Shown in pieces: positions 51,420-59,714 of a DNA stretch of 64,000 nt (position 1 is the first letter of the stretch; the number at the start of each line of letters is the position of its first letter). The notes under the pieces were generated by a model. That model saw only the letters and a program-made list of their open reading frames with translations, searched no databases and was not told where the DNA came from. The translations under genes were made by a program, and so were the position numbers. Source of the DNA: Paractinoplanes ferrugineus (GTDB taxonomy: Bacteria > Actinomycetota > Actinomycetes > Mycobacteriales > Micromonosporaceae); NCBI RefSeq assembly GCF_016862195.1, contig NZ_BOMM01000070.1, positions 31,506 to 95,505 of the forward strand, in the 5' to 3' direction.

Positions 51420-52106
51420 TCAGCCGCCTTCCGGGGCGAGGCGGTAGCCAGAGCCGCGCACGGTCTCGATGGCCGCGCGGCCGTACGGGTGGTCGATCTT
51501 CTTGCGCAGGTAGCCGATGTAGACCTCGACGATGTTCGGGTCGCCGGCGAAGTGCGCGTCCCAGACGTTCTCCAGGATTGCCGTCTTGGTCATCGCCTGC
51601 CCGGGGTGGCGCAGCAGGAACTCCAGCATCGCGAACTCGCGCGGGGTGACCGCGATCGGCGTGTCCCCGCGGGCGACCCGCCGCGCCGCCGGGTCGAGCG
51701 ACAGGTCACCGGCCCGCAGCACCGCCGGCCGCTCCGGTGCGCCTCGCCGCACCAGTGCGCGCAGCCGGGCGATCAGCACCACGAACGAGAACGGTTTGAT
51801 CAGGTAGTCGTCGGCGCCGAGGTCGAACGCGTCGGCCTGGTCGTACTCGCCGTCCTTGGCGGTAAGCATGAGCACCGGGGTCCAGATGCCGCGCCCGCGC
51901 AGTTCGCGGCAGATCTCGTAGCCGTTGCGGCCGGGCAGCATGATGTCGAGCATCAGCACGTCGTAGGCGCCATGCGGTTGTTCGGTGGCACTCCACAGTC
52001 CGTCGATGCCGTTGTGGGCCAGGTCGACGGTGAAGCCTTCCACCGCCAACCCGTCGCGGATCGTCTCGGCCAACTCCACCTCGTCCTCGACGACGAGCAC
52101 CCGCAT
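51420..52106 (-). CDS. OmpR-family response regulator
   Basis: 228 residues. Receiver domain RVLVVEDEVELAETI, phospho-Asp in VLMLDIMLPGRNG, Thr/Lys switch LMLTAKD and LIKPFSF; winged-helix DNA-binding domain VTPREFAMLEFLLRHPGQAMTK ... VEVYIGYLRKKID. ATG 52106 follows GGGGGT; a GTG at 52172 overlapping the upstream gene's stop is an alternative. Likely partner of the kinase at 52950 and likely reader of the 11-bp direct repeats. Confidence 0.92.
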   Translation of the reverse strand: MRVLVVEDEVELAETIRDGLAVEGFTVDLAHNGIDGLWSATEQPHGAYDVLMLDIMLPGRNGYEICRELRGRGIWTPVLMLTAKDGEYDQADAFDLGADDYLIKPFSFVVLIARLRALVRRGAPERPAVLRAGDLSLDPAARRVARGDTPIAVTPREFAMLEFLLRHPGQAMTKTAILENVWDAHFAGDPNIVEVYIGYLRKKIDHPYGRAAIETVRGSGYRLAPEGG

Positions 52107-52168
52107 GGCGACCCCCTGTTCCCTGCCAGCCTGAACCATCGCGGCTGAGGATGCGCTGGACTCGCCGC

Positions 52169-52837
52169 TCACGCGTCGGTCATCGCGTAGAGATGCCGCA
52201 GCGGGCGCACCCGGATGGCGATGTCGGCAAGGTCGAGCAGGTCACGGTCGGCGGGCAGATTGCCGTACGCCCAGAGCAGGCCGGCCGGCCGCTCGGTCAG
52301 GTGGGCCAGCACTCGCCGAGCCCGTTCGGCGCCGCGGCAGTCGCCGCCGCTGATCCGCCCGGTGAGCCGGCCGTTCACCGAGGCTATGCGCGAGGCGATC
52401 ACGGTGTCGGCGCCCAGCAGTGTGCCGAGGTGACCCACGTAGACCTCCGGCGACGACGAGGCGATGACCAGATGGTGGCCGTGGTGGTGGTGCCACTGCC
52501 ACCGGCGCCGGCAATCCGCCCGCAGGAGGTGATTGAACAGGTGCTGGGCATACCGGCGGGCGACCACGTCCACCTCTGCGGTCACTCGCCCCCCGAGCAA
52601 CTGTTGAAGCAGCAGTGCCCTCGGGCCGTCGCGGCCGGTGGCAGCGGCGACCGCCCGGCCCACCTGTATCGGCCCGCAGACCTGGCGCAGAAACGGCAGC
52701 AGGGTGTCGCGGCGGGTGAGGGTGCCGTCGAGGTTCCACACGACGACTGCTTGGTGCTGTCGTCGTCCAGGAGGCTCGGGGGCAGCGGGCCGCAGCGCGC
52801 GCGGCGGCTCGACGATGGTCAGGGGACGGGTGCTCAC
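52169..52837 (-). CDS. HAD-IB-like protein with altered catalytic motif
   Basis: 222 residues. SerB/HAD-IB layout: motif I VVWNLDGTLTRRDTLLPFL, motif II VIASSSPEVYV, GGDCRGAERARRVL, motif IV AYGNLPADRDLL. In motif I the nucleophile Asp is replaced by Asn (codon AAC; NLDGT instead of DLDGT), and the motif III Lys is Arg. It is likely a pseudo-phosphatase or binding protein. GTG 52837 with GGAGG upstream; directly before the response regulator gene and behind direct repeat R5. Confidence 0.8.
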   Translation of the reverse strand: MSTRPLTIVEPPRALRPAAPEPPGRRQHQAVVVWNLDGTLTRRDTLLPFLRQVCGPIQVGRAVAAATGRDGPRALLLQQLLGGRVTAEVDVVARRYAQHLFNHLLRADCRRRWQWHHHHGHHLVIASSSPEVYVGHLGTLLGADTVIASRIASVNGRLTGRISGGDCRGAERARRVLAHLTERPAGLLWAYGNLPADRDLLDLADIAIRVRPLRHLYAMTDA

Positions 52838-52884
52838 GACGATCGGCCTCCTCTTCGACTGCTGGCGAGCCTGCACGCCAGGTG

Positions 52885-52900
52885 CTGAAGAGCGGCTGAA
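52885..52900 (-). promoter_or_regulatory. 11-bp direct repeat R5 (HAD-response regulator operon)
   Basis: Minus strand TTCAGCCGCTC then TTCAG, reading towards the HAD and response regulator genes. Confidence 0.55.
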
Positions 52901-52909
52901 CGCCGATCT

Positions 52910-52925
52910 TTCAGCGGTCTTTCAG
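52910..52925 (+). promoter_or_regulatory. 11-bp direct repeat R6 (sensor kinase promoter)
   Basis: TTCAGCGGTCT then TTCAG, reading towards the kinase gene; back to back with R5, 10 bases apart. Confidence 0.55.
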
Positions 52926-52949
52926 TGCGGCGGTCGTTACGGTGACGGC

Positions 52950-54338
52950 ATGCGGGAACTGGCGGTGGTGCGGCGCTTCAAGCGCCGGCTGGGCGTACGG
53001 CTGCGCTCAGCCCTGGCCGCCGCGGTCGTGGTGGTCGTGGCGTCGCTGCTGTGCGGTGGCGTGCTCCTGGTCACGGCGCGCAGAGTCCTGCTGAACACCA
53101 TCACCGCCGCCGCCACGGACCGGGCCACCCAGGTCGTCACCGCCCTGCGCGGCGGTGACGACCTGACCTCGCTGTTACGACCGTCGGCCCGCGAACGCAC
53201 GGTGGTCCAGGTCGTCGACGCCGCCGGCGGGGTCGCGGCCGCCTCGGAAGCGCTCGCCGGCCAGGCGCCGATCTCCGCGCTGCGGCCGGCCGCCGGCCGG
53301 CGGCTGACCGAGCAACAGCGGTTGACGTTCGCACACGACGAACTGTTCGAGGTCGTCGCGGTCGGGGTGAACACGGCTGCCGGGTTGCAGACGGTGCTGG
53401 TGGGATCGTCGCTGGACACCTTCGACGATGGCACCGAGGCGGTCATCGCGGCGATGCTGGTCGGGTTGCCGCTGCTCGCAGTCGTCGTCGGCGCGGCGAC
53501 GTTCTTCTTCGTCGGACGCACCCTGCACCCGGTCGAGGACATGCGCGCCCAGGCGGCGTCAATCACGTCCCGCAACCTGCACACGCGGCTGCCCGTCCCG
53601 GCCGCCGATGACGAGGTCGCCGCGCTGGCCTCCACGATGAACACGATGTTGGACCGGATCGAGGCCGCGTCGGCGGCGCAGCGCCGTTTCGTCGCCGACG
53701 CCAGCCACGAACTGCGCAGCCCCCTAGCAACCGTGCAGGCCAACGCCGACCTCCTCGACGGCGCCGGACTCGACGAGGCGCCGGCCCGGTCGGTGGCCCG
53801 GATCCGCCGCGAGAGCGCCCGGATGGCCCGCCTGGTCGAGGACCTGCTGCTGCTGGCCCGCGTGGACGATGACGGGCTGCGGGTACGCCGCGAGGACGTC
53901 GACCTGGACGACCTGGCCTACGCCGAACGCGAACGGATCGCTGTGCAACATCCTCGGCTGACCGTCCGCGCGGACATTGAGCCGGTGCGGGTGACCGGCG
54001 ACGCCGACGCCTTGCAGCGGGTCCTGCGCAACCTGGTCGACAACGCGGCCCGGCACGCCGCCGGCACGGTCACCCTGACCGTACGCGTGGTGGACGGTGC
54101 GGCCGAGGTGCGCGTGGGCAACGACGGCCCGCCCATCCCGGCGGACGATCGGGAGCGGATCTTCGACCGGTTCGTGCGGCTGGACGACAGCCGATCGCGG
54201 GCAGCCGGCGGCACCGGGCTGGGCCTGCCGATCGCCCGTGACATCGTCACCGCCCACGGCGGTGAGCTCACCGTCGACGACCTCGATGTGGGCGCGGCCA
54301 TGCGGATCAATCTGCCGCTGCCCGGCGGCAACGACTGA
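52950..54338 (+). CDS. sensor histidine kinase
   Basis: 462 residues. Two spans (AAAVVVVVASLLCGGVLLV near 25-45 and AAMLVGLPLLAVVVGAATFFFVG near 170-190) flank a 125-residue extracytoplasmic sensor. HAMP domain, phospho-acceptor FVADASHELRSPLATVQAN, N box NLVDNAARHA, G boxes VGNDGPPI and GGTGLGLPIA. Divergent from the HAD-response regulator operon with back-to-back direct repeats between. Signal unknown. Confidence 0.92.
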   Translation: MRELAVVRRFKRRLGVRLRSALAAAVVVVVASLLCGGVLLVTARRVLLNTITAAATDRATQVVTALRGGDDLTSLLRPSARERTVVQVVDAAGGVAAASEALAGQAPISALRPAAGRRLTEQQRLTFAHDELFEVVAVGVNTAAGLQTVLVGSSLDTFDDGTEAVIAAMLVGLPLLAVVVGAATFFFVGRTLHPVEDMRAQAASITSRNLHTRLPVPAADDEVAALASTMNTMLDRIEAASAAQRRFVADASHELRSPLATVQANADLLDGAGLDEAPARSVARIRRESARMARLVEDLLLLARVDDDGLRVRREDVDLDDLAYAERERIAVQHPRLTVRADIEPVRVTGDADALQRVLRNLVDNAARHAAGTVTLTVRVVDGAAEVRVGNDGPPIPADDRERIFDRFVRLDDSRSRAAGGTGLGLPIARDIVTAHGGELTVDDLDVGAAMRINLPLPGGND

Positions 54339-54363
54339 GCGCCGCCGAGGTCACGACGGGCCA

Positions 54364-54379
54364 TTCAGCCGTCTCTTAT
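54364..54379 (+). promoter_or_regulatory. 11-bp direct repeat R7 (DUF347-C promoter), second half weak
   Basis: TTCAGCCGTCT then CTTAT, 51 bases before TTG 54430; bases after it align with those after R1. Confidence 0.45.
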
Positions 54380-54429
54380 CGGACATTCCGTACGTTGGTG
54401 GCGTTTGCCGTCGTCGATCGGAGAGTGTC

Positions 54430-55362
54430 TTGAGGTACCAGCCGGAAGTCTTCACCGAAGCCGACGTGGCCGGCGCGGGCCGCGTCGTGATGAAGAAGCT
54501 GCCCGAGGTGACCCTGGCCTTCTGGGTCATGAAGATCGCCGCGACCACGCTCGGCGAAACCGCCGGCGACCTGTTCGCGCAGACCCTGAAGCTGGGCTAC
54601 TTCCTGACGACCATGGCGCTGTTCGCCGTGTTCGTGGTGACCCTGGTGGTGCAGTTGCGGTCGCGGCGCTACAACCCGTTCTTCTACTGGACGGTGATCC
54701 TGTCGACCAGCATGGCCGGTACCACGATGTCGGACTTCATGAACCGCGACACCAGCTACCTGGCGGCCGGCACGGACGCCCTCGGCTGGGGACCGCAGGG
54801 ATTGGGTCTGGGCTATCCCGTCGGCGCGGCCATCCTGGTCTCCCTGCTGATCGTGATCTTCGTGGTGTGGCGGGTCTCGGGTTTGACCTTCGCGATCACC
54901 GACATCGACACGTTCCGTGGCGAGGCCTTGTTCTGGGCGGCAATCCTGGTGTCCAACACCCTCGGCACGTCGGTGGGTGATTTCCTGTCCGACAGTTCGG
55001 GGCTCGGCTACGCCGGGGGAGCGCTGCTGGTCACCGCCGTGCTCGCGGTGCTGCTCGGTCTCAAGTACGTGCCGGCGGTACCGAATGTGGTGCTCTTCTG
55101 GCTCGCGTTCGTGCTGACCCGCCCGCTGGGTGCGACGGCCGGCGACCTTCTGACCAAGCCGGTGGCCAAGGGCGGCCTCGATCTGGGCACGCTCGGATCC
55201 TCGGTGGTGCTACTCACCGTGCTGTTCGCCCTGATGGTGTTCGCGCAGGTCCGCGAGCGCCGCAGGAACTTGCCCGGTCATGACGGTTACAACAGGGCCA
55301 CCGTCGGGTCTTCCGAGGCGCCGTCACCGATCGACTCGATGGAACAGAATCGCCATCTCTGA
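54430..55362 (+). CDS. DUF347 / COG4705 membrane protein C
   Basis: 310 residues, about 8 spans. MKKLPEVTLAFWVMKIAATTLGETAGDLFAQ, LFWAAILVSNTLGTSVGDFLSD and LFWLAFVLTRPLGATAGDLLTK show the four-repeat pattern. TTG 54430 (GGAGAG upstream) is chosen. The C-terminal 40 residues are a polar tail that overlaps the convergent lipoprotein gene by 76 bases. Function unknown. Confidence 0.82.
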   Translation: MRYQPEVFTEADVAGAGRVVMKKLPEVTLAFWVMKIAATTLGETAGDLFAQTLKLGYFLTTMALFAVFVVTLVVQLRSRRYNPFFYWTVILSTSMAGTTMSDFMNRDTSYLAAGTDALGWGPQGLGLGYPVGAAILVSLLIVIFVVWRVSGLTFAITDIDTFRGEALFWAAILVSNTLGTSVGDFLSDSSGLGYAGGALLVTAVLAVLLGLKYVPAVPNVVLFWLAFVLTRPLGATAGDLLTKPVAKGGLDLGTLGSSVVLLTVLFALMVFAQVRERRRNLPGHDGYNRATVGSSEAPSPIDSMEQNRHL

Positions 55363-55919
55363 TCGGTGCCGCGGTTCAGGGTGATCTCCAGGTTGGTCGG
55401 AGGAAGCGCCGGAAAAGTGTTGATCTGCTGGCCGTGACGGCTCATGACGGGTTCGGCCGGCCGGCTCGCGCTGACGTACAGGACCATCTTGCTGACGCCG
55501 GCGGCGACCGGTGAGGGACTGGTGAATGCGCCGAAGACCACCGGGCTCGGCGTCACCGTGGCCTGGCTGCCGAGTAGACCGGACATCTGCTCGCCAAGCT
55601 GGCTCGCGGTGCTGCAGCCGGGCACGGCCACTGCCGCGATGGTGGCGGGGTTAGGGTTCGCCAGCGACCACTGGCCGTAGGCCGCGAGGGAAGCAAGGAT
55701 CGCCGGCCACGCGGTACCGGTGTTTCTCAAGACCGGTGCCACAGTCTTCGCTTTCGGGGGCGCGAGGGTGATGACCCGGGCCGGGGTCGCGGACACCGGC
55801 GATGCCGGGGCTGCCGGGCCGCCGGCCGAGACCGTGGCCGAGGAGGTGGCGCACCCGCCGGCGAGCATCAGGACCGCGCTCAGCGCGCCGGTCACCGCCG
55901 TTGCCGATCTGGTTCGCAT
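55287..55919 (-). CDS. putative lipoprotein, unknown function
   Basis: 210 residues. Signal peptide with lipobox MLAGGC near residue 22, a Ser/Ala/Pro-rich linker, then a domain with NTGTAWPAILASLAAYGQWSLANPNP and two Cys (VPGCSTAS, WRFCSIES). Such a layout is common in actinomycete surface lipoproteins but no family is recognised. ATG 55919 chosen. Its 3' end overlaps DUF347-C. Confidence 0.7.
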   Translation of the reverse strand: MRTRSATAVTGALSAVLMLAGGCATSSATVSAGGPAAPASPVSATPARVITLAPPKAKTVAPVLRNTGTAWPAILASLAAYGQWSLANPNPATIAAVAVPGCSTASQLGEQMSGLLGSQATVTPSPVVFGAFTSPSPVAAGVSKMVLYVSASRPAEPVMSRHGQQINTFPALPPTNLEITLNRGTDQRWRFCSIESIGDGASEDPTVALL

Positions 55920-56021
55920 GGCCCGTCCCCGTTCTCGTCGTTCCCCGTCTTGGTCGAACGTCAGAATCGGCGGCTGCGGGCCTGACCTGACGGATCGCCG
56001 GAGGCGCAAGAGCGGACGGCT

Positions 56022-56037
56022 TTCACCGATTTCTCAG
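56022..56037 (+). promoter_or_regulatory. 11-bp direct repeat R8 (DedA promoter)
   Basis: TTCACCGATTT then CTCAG, with a -10-like TACCGT following; one arm is imperfect. Confidence 0.4.
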
Positions 56038-56073
56038 GATCGCCGGACTACCGTCACGGCAGCACCACGAGTC

Positions 56074-56086
56074 CTACTAGTTGTAG
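56074..56086. promoter_or_regulatory. BlaI-type dyad B3 (DedA)
   Basis: CTACTAGTTGTAG, one mismatch in the left arm, 60 bases before the DedA ATG. Confidence 0.6.
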
Positions 56087-56146
56087 GTTTCGTTGCCGCC
56101 GAGGCGGGCAAACCTCGGGTTCCCTCCGTCTGAGAGGCATGCCTTC

Positions 56147-56776
56147 ATGCCGTCATTCCTCGACCCGCAGCATCTGATCTCCACGTTCGGGCTGATCGGT
56201 ATCCTCGCGATCGTCTTCGCCGAGTCCGGGCTGCTGATCGGGTTCTTCCTGCCCGGCGACTCGCTGCTGTTCACCACCGGGCTGCTGGTCGCCGACGGCA
56301 CCTACCTGCACCAGCCGTTGTGGCTGATCTGCCTGCTGATCTCGATCGCGGCCGTGCTCGGCGACCAGTTCGGCTACCTGTTCGGTCGCCGGTTCGGCCC
56401 GGCGCTGTTCCGCCGGCCGGACTCGAAACTGTTCAAGCAGGAAAACCTGACCCGCGCCCGGGGCTTCTTCGAGCGTTACGGCGCCCGGTCGATCGTCCTT
56501 GCCCGGTTCGTGCCGATCGTGCGGACCTTCACCCCGATCGTGGCCGGAGCCAGCCACATGCACTACCGGACCTTCCTGATCTACAACATCATCGGCGGCT
56601 CGCTGTGGGCCTGCGGCGTCACCACCCTCGGATACTTCCTGGGCCAGGTGGCCTTCGTCCGCTCGAACATCGAACTCATCCTGATCGGCATCGTTGTCGT
56701 CTCGGTCGTTCCGGTGGCCGTCGAACTGCTGCGGGCCCGGCGCCGCTCCCACGGCACGCAGGTCGACCAGCACTGA
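56147..56776 (+). CDS. DedA/SNARE-associated family membrane protein
   Basis: 209 residues, about 5 spans. Family signature: FAESGLLIGFFLPGDSLLFTTGLL, FGYLFGRRFGP, FFERYGARSIVLARFVPIVRTFTPIVAGAS (the R-FxPxxRTFxPxxAG motif). DedA proteins include undecaprenyl-phosphate and phospholipid translocases. ATG 56147 with GAGAGG upstream. Its control by dyad B3 puts it with PAP2 in the lipid-carrier group. Confidence 0.9.
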   Translation: MPSFLDPQHLISTFGLIGILAIVFAESGLLIGFFLPGDSLLFTTGLLVADGTYLHQPLWLICLLISIAAVLGDQFGYLFGRRFGPALFRRPDSKLFKQENLTRARGFFERYGARSIVLARFVPIVRTFTPIVAGASHMHYRTFLIYNIIGGSLWACGVTTLGYFLGQVAFVRSNIELILIGIVVVSVVPVAVELLRARRRSHGTQVDQH

Positions 56777-56813
56777 CCGCTCCGGCGTGTCCGTCCTCGA
56801 ATCGGACTAAAAC

Positions 56814-56826
56814 CTACAAACTGTAG
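56814..56826. promoter_or_regulatory. BlaI-type dyad B4 (phosphoesterase 2)
   Basis: CTACAAACTGTAG, 37 bases before ATG 56864. Confidence 0.6.
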
Positions 56827-56863
56827 GAGTTAGGAAAGATTCGGATCAGACGGAGGGGGCGCC

Positions 56864-57733
56864 ATGACTCGGCTTGGACGAACGGGTGCGGCTGTCGCTG
56901 CGGTGATGCTGCTCGGCAGCGTGACAGCGGCCGCACATCCGATGCGAGCTCGCCCGACGGCGGCCCTCGGTGCTGTGAACAAGCCGGACCACGTGGTGAT
57001 CGTGGTGCTGGAGAACAAGCGGTACGACGCGGTGATCGGGCATCGCAAGGCGCCGTGGGTCAACGAACTGGCTGAAGGCGGAGCTAACCTCACCCGCTTC
57101 TACGCCGAGACGCATCCCAGTCAGCCCAACTACCTGGCGCTGTTCTCCGGCTCGACGCACGGCGTGCGGGACAACAAGTGCCCGCACAACCTCGGCGCTC
57201 GCCCTAACCTGGGCCGGCAGTTGATCGACGCCGGGTACAGCTTCACCGGCTACTCCGAGGATCTGCCCCGTGTCGGCTGGCGCGGCTGCTCACACAGTGG
57301 ATACGTGCGCCGCCATGTGCCGTGGGTCAACTTCAGCAACGTCCCGGCGAGCGCACACCAGCCGTACACGGCATTTCCGCGCGACTACCGCAAGCTGCCG
57401 ACGGTGGCGTTCGTCATCCCGAACCTCTGCCACGACATGCACGACTGCCCCAAAGCTGAGGCTGACGCCTGGCTGCGCAAAGAGTTCGCCCGTTACGTGG
57501 CCTGGGCGAAGACTCACAACAGCCTGTTCGTCCTCACCTTCGACGAGGACAATCAGACCGACGGCAACCACATCCCGACGGTGGTGGCCGGCGCCGGGAT
57601 CAAGCCGAGCCGGTACGTGGCCCGTGCCAACCACTACGGCCTGCTGCGCACCCTGCAAGACATGTACGGGCTGCGTCCGACCGGGCTGTCCGCCGGGGCG
57701 GCCCCGATGCGAGGCGTCGGGATGGGCCGGTGA
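56864..57733 (+). CDS. secreted phosphoesterase/acid-phosphatase-type protein 2 (PF04185-like)
   Basis: 289 residues. Signal peptide (GAAVAAVMLLGSVTAAAHP), then KPDHVVIVVLENKRYDAVIG, HPSQPNYLALFSGSTHG, VIPNLCHDMHDC and VLTFDEDNQTDGNHIPTVVAG. Same family as the protein at 50203, and both carry the LCHDMH/SCHDMH and D-E-N-x-I-P blocks. ATG 56864 with CGGAGGGGG upstream. Confidence 0.85.
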   Translation: MTRLGRTGAAVAAVMLLGSVTAAAHPMRARPTAALGAVNKPDHVVIVVLENKRYDAVIGHRKAPWVNELAEGGANLTRFYAETHPSQPNYLALFSGSTHGVRDNKCPHNLGARPNLGRQLIDAGYSFTGYSEDLPRVGWRGCSHSGYVRRHVPWVNFSNVPASAHQPYTAFPRDYRKLPTVAFVIPNLCHDMHDCPKAEADAWLRKEFARYVAWAKTHNSLFVLTFDEDNQTDGNHIPTVVAGAGIKPSRYVARANHYGLLRTLQDMYGLRPTGLSAGAAPMRGVGMGR

Positions 57734-57740
57734 CCGCCGG

Positions 57741-58622
57741 TCAGAGCCAGGCGCGGGCCAGCGCGACGAACTCGGCCGTCGCCACGGCGGTGGCGCTCAG
57801 GCATCCGGCGGCGAGCAGGGTCGGCCCGAGCAGGCGGCCGCGTCTCGGTGCGGGCGACGGTGCGATCAGCGCGCGTACCCGGTTCACGACGGCGCCGCCG
57901 TGCATGCCGAGTGCGGCCTTCGGGCCTGGGCCGACCGTCGCCAGGGCGGCCCGGGCCACTGCCTTCGCGGTCAGCCCACGGTCGCCGACGACCGCGGCGG
58001 CGTCCTCGTCGGCCCAACGCTCGACCAGATAGGCGACTGTCGTGCGGACCGGGATGAGCAGCGGATTCACCGCGGCCGCGGCCCCGGTCAGGGCGACCAG
58101 GCGGTGGTGGCGATGGGCCAGGTGGGCGTGCTCGTGGGCGAACAGCACCCGGCGTTCGTCGGTGTCGAGCAGCCGCAGGATGCCGCTGGTCACCAGCAGG
58201 TGCCCCGGGCGGCCGGGCACCGCGACCGCGAGCGGCGCCGACCAGTCGGCCACCACCAAGCCGTCCTGTGGGGTGCCGGCGGCCCGCAGCCGGCGATGGG
58301 TAGTAATGCGCAGGTGGATGTCGCGGACCAGCCGGACGGCGCCCCAGGCCAGCAGCAGGGCGGCCAGCAGCGCGACCGGTCCCGGCACCGGCTCGGGCAA
58401 CTCCAGCGTCGGATGGTCGTCCAGGGCGGAGAGCGGCGGCAGGTCGTCGAGCAAGGTCAGTGCCAGCAGGACCAGCGACCAGGTCGAGGAAACCGCCGCG
58501 ACGAAAGCGGACCCGGTGAGCCCGCGGGCGATCAGTCCGGGCGTGCCGCGGGCCGCGAGCCGGGCGGCGGTCAGCGTCAGCGGCAACGCCAGCAGCAGCG
58601 GTAGGTAGATCGCGACGTTCAC
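57741..58622 (-). CDS. M56-family (BlaR1-like) membrane metallopeptidase
   Basis: 293 residues, about 4 spans. Zinc-protease motif FAHEHAHLAHRHH (HExxH) with downstream ERWADEDAA. Lacks the penicillin-binding sensor domain of BlaR1. GTG 58622 overlaps the blaI stop by GTGA, so the pair is co-translated. Expected to inactivate the BlaI repressor after an envelope signal, as known for BlaR1/MecR1; the signal here is unknown. Confidence 0.87.
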   Translation of the reverse strand: MNVAIYLPLLLALPLTLTAARLAARGTPGLIARGLTGSAFVAAVSSTWSLVLLALTLLDDLPPLSALDDHPTLELPEPVPGPVALLAALLLAWGAVRLVRDIHLRITTHRRLRAAGTPQDGLVVADWSAPLAVAVPGRPGHLLVTSGILRLLDTDERRVLFAHEHAHLAHRHHRLVALTGAAAAVNPLLIPVRTTVAYLVERWADEDAAAVVGDRGLTAKAVARAALATVGPGPKAALGMHGGAVVNRVRALIAPSPAPRRGRLLGPTLLAAGCLSATAVATAEFVALARAWL

Positions 58623-58981
58623 GGCTGTAGCAGCCCGCGGAGCGTTGCGGCGTCGTCCTCGTCCAGTGAAGCGGCGAACTGCTGCAACACGGCGTGCCGG
58701 TCCACCGGATCGGCCAGAGCGGCCCGCATGCGTTTCGCAGCCGCGGTGGCGGCATCCTCGACCGGCCAGTACACGTGCCCGCGGCCGGCCTTGCGCCGGT
58801 GCACGAGGTTCTTCTCGTGCAGGCGGATCAGGATGGTCTGCACCGTGTTGTAGGCGAGATCCCCGCCGATCGCGCTCTGCACGTCGGCTGCCGTCAGCGG
58901 CTCGCTGCGGCCCCAGAGCAGTCCCATGACCTCGGACTCCAAAGAGCCCCGGGCCCGTCGGCCCGCCGGTGCGTTCCCCAT
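58619..58981 (-). CDS. blaI: BlaI/MecI/CopY-family repressor
   Basis: 120 residues. Winged helix SLESEVMGLLWGRSEPLTAADVQSAI, LAYNTVQTILIRLHEKNLVHRRKAGRGHVYWP. Binds TACA/TGTA dyads as a dimer. ATG 58981 is chosen. Divergent from the PAP2 gene with dyad B5 between, giving autoregulation. Six CTACA-N3-TGTAG sites lie within 13 kb on both sides. Confidence 0.9.
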   Translation of the reverse strand: MGNAPAGRRARGSLESEVMGLLWGRSEPLTAADVQSAIGGDLAYNTVQTILIRLHEKNLVHRRKAGRGHVYWPVEDAATAAAKRMRAALADPVDRHAVLQQFAASLDEDDAATLRGLLQP

Positions 58982-59019
58982 CTCGAGACCTCCGCCGCCA
59001 TGGTAACCGTTCAGCGAAC

Positions 59020-59032
59020 CTACAGGTTGTAG
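59020..59032. promoter_or_regulatory. BlaI-type dyad B5 (blaI / PAP2 divergent promoter)
   Basis: CTACAGGTTGTAG, perfect dyad, 38 bases from the blaI ATG and 16 bases from the PAP2 GTG. The dyad is followed directly by GAG, which serves as the PAP2 ribosome site. Confidence 0.7.
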
Positions 59033-59048
59033 GAGATAACGTCGGTGA

Positions 59049-59708
59049 GTGACTCTCCGCCCGCTCGAACAGCATCGCACCGCCCGGACCGCGCTCTCGG
59101 TCGCCGCCCTGGCCGCCCTGGTGCTCCTTCTGCTGACCGTGGCGGTGCTGGACCACCTCGGTGCGCTGGAACGTGCCGACGCGGCGATCAGCGGTTCGGC
59201 GCACCGATTCGCGCTGGCGCACCCGCTCTGGCGGTCGGCGATGTCCGCGATCACCCGGACGGGCAGCACGACGTACATCGGGCCGGTGGTCGCAGTGGCG
59301 TGCCTGGTGCTGCTGCGATGGCGGCGCTGGCGGCAGGCCGCGTTCGTCGCCGTGGCCCTCCTGGTGACCGTCGGAGTCCGGGTACTGATCATGAAAGCAG
59401 TGGCCCGTCCGCGGCCGGTCGAATGGCTTACCTCGGCCGCGGGTTGGTCCTTCCCGTCGGGGCACAGCACGGCTGCGGCCGCCGCGGCGCTGATCGCGGT
59501 CCTGGTCGGGTGGCCGCTGCTGCGCCGGCGCCGGGACCGCTTGATCCTGGCCGGCATCGCCGGTGCCTGGGCGGTCGCCGTCGGGGTCAGCCGGGTGGCG
59601 CTGACGGTGCACTGGCCCACCGACGTACTCGGAGCCTGGCTTCTCGTCGCGGTGATCGTCCCGGTCGTCGCCGCCGGCTGTGGTGTGCTCTCAGGCCCGG
59701 CCAAATGA
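59049..59708 (+). CDS. PAP2-superfamily membrane phosphatase
   Basis: 219 residues, 6 spans. Acid-phosphatase motifs KAVARPRPVEW (KxxxxxxRP), FPSGHSTAA (PSGH) and SRVALTVHWPTDVLGAW (SRxxxxxHxxxD). Probably dephosphorylates undecaprenyl diphosphate or phosphatidyl lipids at the outer face of the membrane. GTG 59049. Divergent from blaI. Confidence 0.9.
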   Translation: MTLRPLEQHRTARTALSVAALAALVLLLLTVAVLDHLGALERADAAISGSAHRFALAHPLWRSAMSAITRTGSTTYIGPVVAVACLVLLRWRRWRQAAFVAVALLVTVGVRVLIMKAVARPRPVEWLTSAAGWSFPSGHSTAAAAAALIAVLVGWPLLRRRRDRLILAGIAGAWAVAVGVSRVALTVHWPTDVLGAWLLVAVIVPVVAAGCGVLSGPAK

Positions 59709-59714
59709 GCCCGG

